The position numbers were made by a program, and so were the translations under genes. Shown piece after piece: positions 14,251 through 16,860 of a DNA stretch of 16,860 nucleotides. Origin of the DNA: Deltaproteobacteria bacterium (GTDB lineage: Bacteria; Desulfobacterota; Syntrophobacteria; B119-G9); NCBI GenBank assembly GCA_003646715.1, contig QMLL01000009.1, positions 1 to 16,860 on the forward strand. Direction: 5' to 3'. The stretch's first letter is position 1. Each line of letters begins with the position of its first letter. The notes below the pieces were generated by a model. It was not told the origin of the DNA, ran no database searches, and was given only the letters and a program-made list of their open reading frames with translations.

Positions 14251-15163
14251 CGACTTTTATCGTCAGCATTCTGTCCAGCGCTTGCTGGGCCTTTTGTCTT
14301 ATAGGCTCGGGTACTGTTATTCTGGGAGTAAGGTTCTTTAGTGAATAGAGAATCTTCTCTAGCGTGATCTTCTTCATGTCTTTACAGACAAGACTTTCAT
14401 GCAATGGCACGAAGGTTTTGTGAGGGTTGTTCTTTTTTAAAGTGTGTATCAAGCCCATTTCGGTGCCGATTATAAAGAAAGTTTCTTCACTTTCCGAAAC
14501 ATAATTTATCATTCCCGAAGTACTGAACACTCCATCGGCAAGATCCAGCACTTCGGGTTTACACTCCGGATGAGCAATGAAGACGGCATCCGGATATTTT
14601 TTTCTGGCCTCGTGAACGTATTCTACTTTCAAGTTGTGGTGAATTGGGCAAAAACCATTCCAGTGATGTACTTTCTTTTCAGTGTGTTTTGCAGTGTACT
14701 TGGCGAGATTTTGATCCGGTGCCATATAAACTTCGCTGGCTTCCTCAAAAGAATTGACAACATTTATTGAATTTGCGGACGTGCAGCAGATCGTGCTTTC
14801 AGCTTTGACATCTGCATTTGAATTTACATACGTTATGATGGGTATGCCAGGAAACTGTTCTTTAATCCTTTTTACGTCTCCAGCTGTTATCATATCCGCC
14901 ATGGGACACCCGGCTTCTAGATCGGGTAGAAGGACAATCTTCTGAGGATTTAGAATTGCCGCCGTTTCCGCCATGAAACGGACACCACAGAAAACTATAA
15001 CATCTGCATCAGTATCTTTTGCTTTACGACTCAATTCCAGAGAATCGCCAGTGAGGTCTGCCAGATCTTGAATGGGACCGGGCTGATAGTTATGCGCCAA
15101 TATGATGGCTCTTCTTTTTTTTCTGAGTTCATTTATTTCTTGTAACACGTTATTGTTTTGCAC
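14207..15163 (-). CDS. nadA: Quinolinate synthase A ([4Fe-4S])
   Basis: Condenses iminoaspartate with dihydroxyacetone phosphate to form quinolinate, the precursor of NAD. It has 318 residues, close to the compact NadA form of thermophiles and many anaerobes. The three cluster-binding cysteines are at 86 (AGCPM), 172 (NGFCPIHH) and 260 (LVCKDM), with the spacing of the family. AHNYQ (23-27) near the start, GDSLELS (39-45), YVNSNAD (112-118) and HPEC (198-201) are further family phrases. The start is GTG at 15163 with GGAG seven bases upstream. lolA ends 21 bases earlier on the same strand, so the two form an operon. No nadB or nadC is visible nearby. The C-terminal 14 codons overlap the small opposing gene; the extra tail past the usual RMLTI end is divergent. 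Confidence 0.97.
   Translation of the reverse strand: MQNNNVLQEINELRKKRRAIILAHNYQPGPIQDLADLTGDSLELSRKAKDTDADVIVFCGVRFMAETAAILNPQKIVLLPDLEAGCPMADMITAGDVKRIKEQFPGIPIITYVNSNADVKAESTICCTSANSINVVNSFEEASEVYMAPDQNLAKYTAKHTEKKVHHWNGFCPIHHNLKVEYVHEARKKYPDAVFIAHPECKPEVLDLADGVFSTSGMINYVSESEETFFIIGTEMGLIHTLKKNNPHKTFVPLHESLVCKDMKKITLEKILYSLKNLTPRITVPEPIRQKAQQALDRMLTIKVASGDYRSFSSKLWS
14239..14258 (+). terminator. Terminator-like hairpin at the end of the small membrane-protein gene
   Basis: AGTCGC (14239-14244) / GCGACT (14250-14255) with loop CACTA and TTTT at the 3' side. The TAG stop overlaps the loop and the first base of the 3' arm. A further CGATA/TATCG pair (14235-14239, 14258-14262) can extend it across a bulge. 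The short stem makes it only a moderate terminator, and it lies within the nadA coding sequence on the other strand. Confidence 0.45.
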
Positions 15164-15184
15164 AGTACTGCTCCGTTCAGATCA

Positions 15185-15901
15185 TTATTTGTTCGGGGGG
15201 GTAGAATCATTCACCACATTTCTTTCGACAATTACACCTTTTGGAACGGTTAAGGTGAAAAGATCCGTTGGCAACTCTTTTACAACTTTTATATTCATCA
15301 ATTTAACTTTGTTCCTGTTGCCAAGGTAATCTTTGGTCTCAACTGTTTCAATTTGGTACTGCCTATTATTTACCCATAGCCTAATTTCTTCCACATCGAA
15401 CTGTTCCTTCTGATTTCTGGGTACTAGTTTTAAAATATAACCGGCATAATTCACGCCCTTTTCCACTTCAACTTTAAAATACTTAGTTAAGTTTTTGGGT
15501 CCGTCCAGGAAGCTTTTTACCAGTGGAGAATCGAAAAAATGCTTGGCATCATCCAGCAGAATCTTTTTTTCCGATGGTATGTACAGCCAGGTTTTGGCTC
15601 TATCAGTAACAAAGGACTGCGGTTCGGGTTCAGTGTAGTCCCATCTCATCATTCGAGGTTTCTGGAGATATAATTTGCCTTTACCGGTTGAAGTTAGTTG
15701 AGTAGCCCCGGAATACGTTTCCTGTATGAAGTCTGCCTGGAAAGCAAGCACCTCGTCGAACCGCTTTTGCATTTTGTTGATTAATGTCCGTAGGTTAACG
15801 GATTTTCTGGTCGATGTTTTGGCGGTGCCAGATTCGATAAAAAAAAAGCAAATCACACAGCTAAGTAGTATAATCGTCAAAAGGGTAGTGATTTTTCTCA
15901 T
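15185..15901 (-). CDS. lolA: Outer-membrane lipoprotein carrier protein LolA
   Basis: Periplasmic chaperone that takes lipoproteins from the LolCDE transporter and carries them to the outer membrane. The 238-residue precursor has a clear signal peptide: basic MRK, a hydrophobic core at about 5-22, and a likely cleavage near SGTAK (24-28). The mature part has the LolA fold signatures: FQADFIQETYS (54-64), GKGKLYLQKPRMMRWDY (72-88), a FVTD...TWLYIPSEKKILLDD stretch, and the late LGNRNKVKLMNIKV segment. Identity is low, as is common for LolA outside the gamma-proteobacteria, but the pattern is convincing. ATG 15901 has a weak purine-rich GGAA stretch upstream. The C-terminus is slightly longer than usual and ends in NDSTPPNK. 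It is the first gene of a lolA-nadA unit, after ftsK on the same strand with a 241-base gap. Confidence 0.92.
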   Translation of the reverse strand: MRKITTLLTIILLSCVICFFFIESGTAKTSTRKSVNLRTLINKMQKRFDEVLAFQADFIQETYSGATQLTSTGKGKLYLQKPRMMRWDYTEPEPQSFVTDRAKTWLYIPSEKKILLDDAKHFFDSPLVKSFLDGPKNLTKYFKVEVEKGVNYAGYILKLVPRNQKEQFDVEEIRLWVNNRQYQIETVETKDYLGNRNKVKLMNIKVVKELPTDLFTLTVPKGVIVERNVVNDSTPPNK

Positions 15902-15983
15902 ATTAGTTTTTCCATTCCGAGGTTCCGGATGAGCTCTCTTTTTTTATCGGACAATGAAAAAAGTAACTGGTTGCACGAACTGT

Positions 15984-15995
15984 GTTAACCGTTAA
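15984..15995. repeat. GTTAACCGTTAA element, copy 2
   Basis: The same 12-base word as at 14008-14019, again intergenic, here 83 bases upstream of lolA (minus strand). In both copies TGTGTTA lies directly beside or a few bases before it. Confidence 0.25.
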
Positions 15996-16143
15996 TGCTA
16001 TCCTGCAAGACTTCCGTATGGTATTTACAGGGAAATGCCTGGTGATGCAATAGATCTTTTTCAAGGGTAGCAATTTAATACCCGGGGAAAGTCTTTATAA
16101 AGTATACCCAATTCTGGGAGGAAAAGCTCGCCTTTGTTGGGAA

Positions 16144-16860
16144 TTATCTGGGCGGAAGGTATACTTCCCGGGGCTTACTTCCGTCAGAAGGCCCAACGAT
16201 TCCCTCTTTTTCCATCATTTCTATCATTCGTGCCGCTCGATTGTATCCCACTCGCAATTTCCGCTGCAACATTGAAATTGACGCCTGCCCGGTTTGTTTG
16301 ACGATTTCTAGCGCTTCTTCGTATTTTTCATCAACTTCTTCCTGTTCGTGAGCCTCTTTCTGAGATGGTTTTGAAAATTCGGCGATAGCTTTCTCGTACT
16401 CAGGGGTTCGTTGTGCTTTGAGAAATTCGGTAAGTCTATGTACTTCTTTGTCCGATATGTACGCACCGTGAATGCGTTGAAGCTTTGCTGTGCCTGGAGG
16501 CAGAAACAGCATGTCTCCATCTCCCAGAAGTGATTCTGCCCCGTTTGTATCAAGAATTGTCCGGGAATCTGTCCGTGAAGATACCTGGAATGATATTCTT
16601 GAAGGAATATTTGCTTTGATAAGGCCGGTAATCACATCTACAGAAGGTCTTTGAGTAGCTAGAATAAGATGTATCCCTGCAGCTCGAGCCATCTGGGCCA
16701 GCCGGATTATCAGTTCTTCCACTTCTTTTGAGGCAACCATCATGAGGTCTGATAATTCGTCTATTATTATGACGATAAAAGGAAGCGGTTGGTGTTCTAG
16801 CGAAGAAGTCTCGGGTGTTTTAGTAGCGAGAGCCTTATTGTAATTGTCGATATTTCTCAC
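16144..16860 (-). CDS. ftsK: FtsK/SpoIIIE DNA translocase, C-terminal part (continues past the window)
   Basis: A hexameric ATP-driven motor at the division septum that moves chromosome ends and directs dimer resolution. Only the last 238 residues are in the window; the first visible codon is GTG within the conserved (V)RNIDNYN segment, so the ORF does not start here. Visible are the Walker B motif IVIIIDELSDLMM (about 29-41), LATQRPSVDVITGLIKANIPSRI with sensor-like residues (66-88), LLGDGDMLF (111-119), and a linker rich in Glu and Lys (about 163-180). The C-terminal winged-helix gamma domain (about 180-238, ISMLQRKLRVGYNRAARMIE) recognises KOPS-type DNA polarity motifs. The Walker A motif lies outside the window. 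No clear terminator follows; only a 4-bp CCCA/TGGG hairpin at 16107-16118. Confidence 0.97.
   Translation of the reverse strand: MRNIDNYNKALATKTPETSSLEHQPLPFIVIIIDELSDLMMVASKEVEELIIRLAQMARAAGIHLILATQRPSVDVITGLIKANIPSRISFQVSSRTDSRTILDTNGAESLLGDGDMLFLPPGTAKLQRIHGAYISDKEVHRLTEFLKAQRTPEYEKAIAEFSKPSQKEAHEQEEVDEKYEEALEIVKQTGQASISMLQRKLRVGYNRAARMIEMMEKEGIVGPSDGSKPREVYLPPR

Noticed and set aside
15899..15917. Five-codon mini-frame ATG-GAA-AAA-CTA-ATA-TGA overlapping the lolA start.
   Set aside because: Too short and without a convincing ribosome binding site; the overlap with ATGA is probably chance.
16065..16083. GGGTA/TACCC hairpin as the ftsK terminator on the minus strand.
   Set aside because: A five-base stem with a nine-base loop and no T run on the reading strand; too weak.

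Overview
The window looks like chromosomal DNA of a Gram-negative dissimilatory sulfate reducer, most likely a Desulfobacterota (deltaproteobacterial-type) lineage. The evidence is a complete aprBA-qmoABC locus (APS reductase plus the quinone-interacting membrane-bound oxidoreductase), LolA (a periplasmic lipoprotein carrier, implying an outer membrane) and a PpiD/SurA-type periplasmic-side folding factor. Genus cannot be read from the sequence alone. No rRNA, CRISPR array, transposase, integrase or phage gene was seen; this is an ordinary, densely coding chromosomal segment.

Layout. 1-1915 (+): the 3' part of aroE (shikimate dehydrogenase) overlapping aroA (EPSP synthase). 1916-2674: a 759-bp AT-rich gap with tandem TTGACA elements, two dyad-symmetric candidate operators and two short abutting open frames. 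2675-5066 (+): aprB and aprA, closed by a strong hairpin terminator. 5236-9838 (+): qmoA, qmoB and qmoC, tightly packed and closed by an 11-bp-stem intrinsic terminator. 9945-10205 (+): an 86-residue protein with seven cysteines. 10249-10276: a site resembling parS, the ParB-binding centromere. 10339-13841 (+): two tandem paralogous CxxCxxCC-type (YkgJ-like) cysteine proteins followed by a PpiD/SurA-type prolyl isomerase. 13847-13923 (-): tRNA-Gly(TCC). 14044-14250 (+): a small single-span membrane protein whose 3' end overlaps nadA. 14207-15901 (-): lolA then nadA as an operon. 16144-16860 (-): the C-terminal part of an FtsK/SpoIIIE translocase that continues beyond the window.

How the parts work together. 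AprBA reduces adenylylsulfate (APS) to sulfite and AMP in the cytoplasm. QmoABC is the membrane complex believed to pass electrons from menaquinol to AprBA, with QmoC holding the haem/membrane part and QmoA/QmoB the flavin and FeS part. Sulfate adenylyltransferase (sat), which makes APS, and the dsr genes are not in this window. The flanking genes are housekeeping (aromatic amino acids, NAD synthesis, lipoprotein sorting, chromosome segregation).

No clear-cut new system is visible. The best candidates for a second look are the parS-like site at 10249-10264, the cysteine-rich cluster just downstream of qmoC (one 7-Cys small protein and two 8-Cys paralogs), the unexplained 759-bp region in front of aprB, and a small membrane-protein gene whose candidate terminator lies inside the antisense coding end of nadA.
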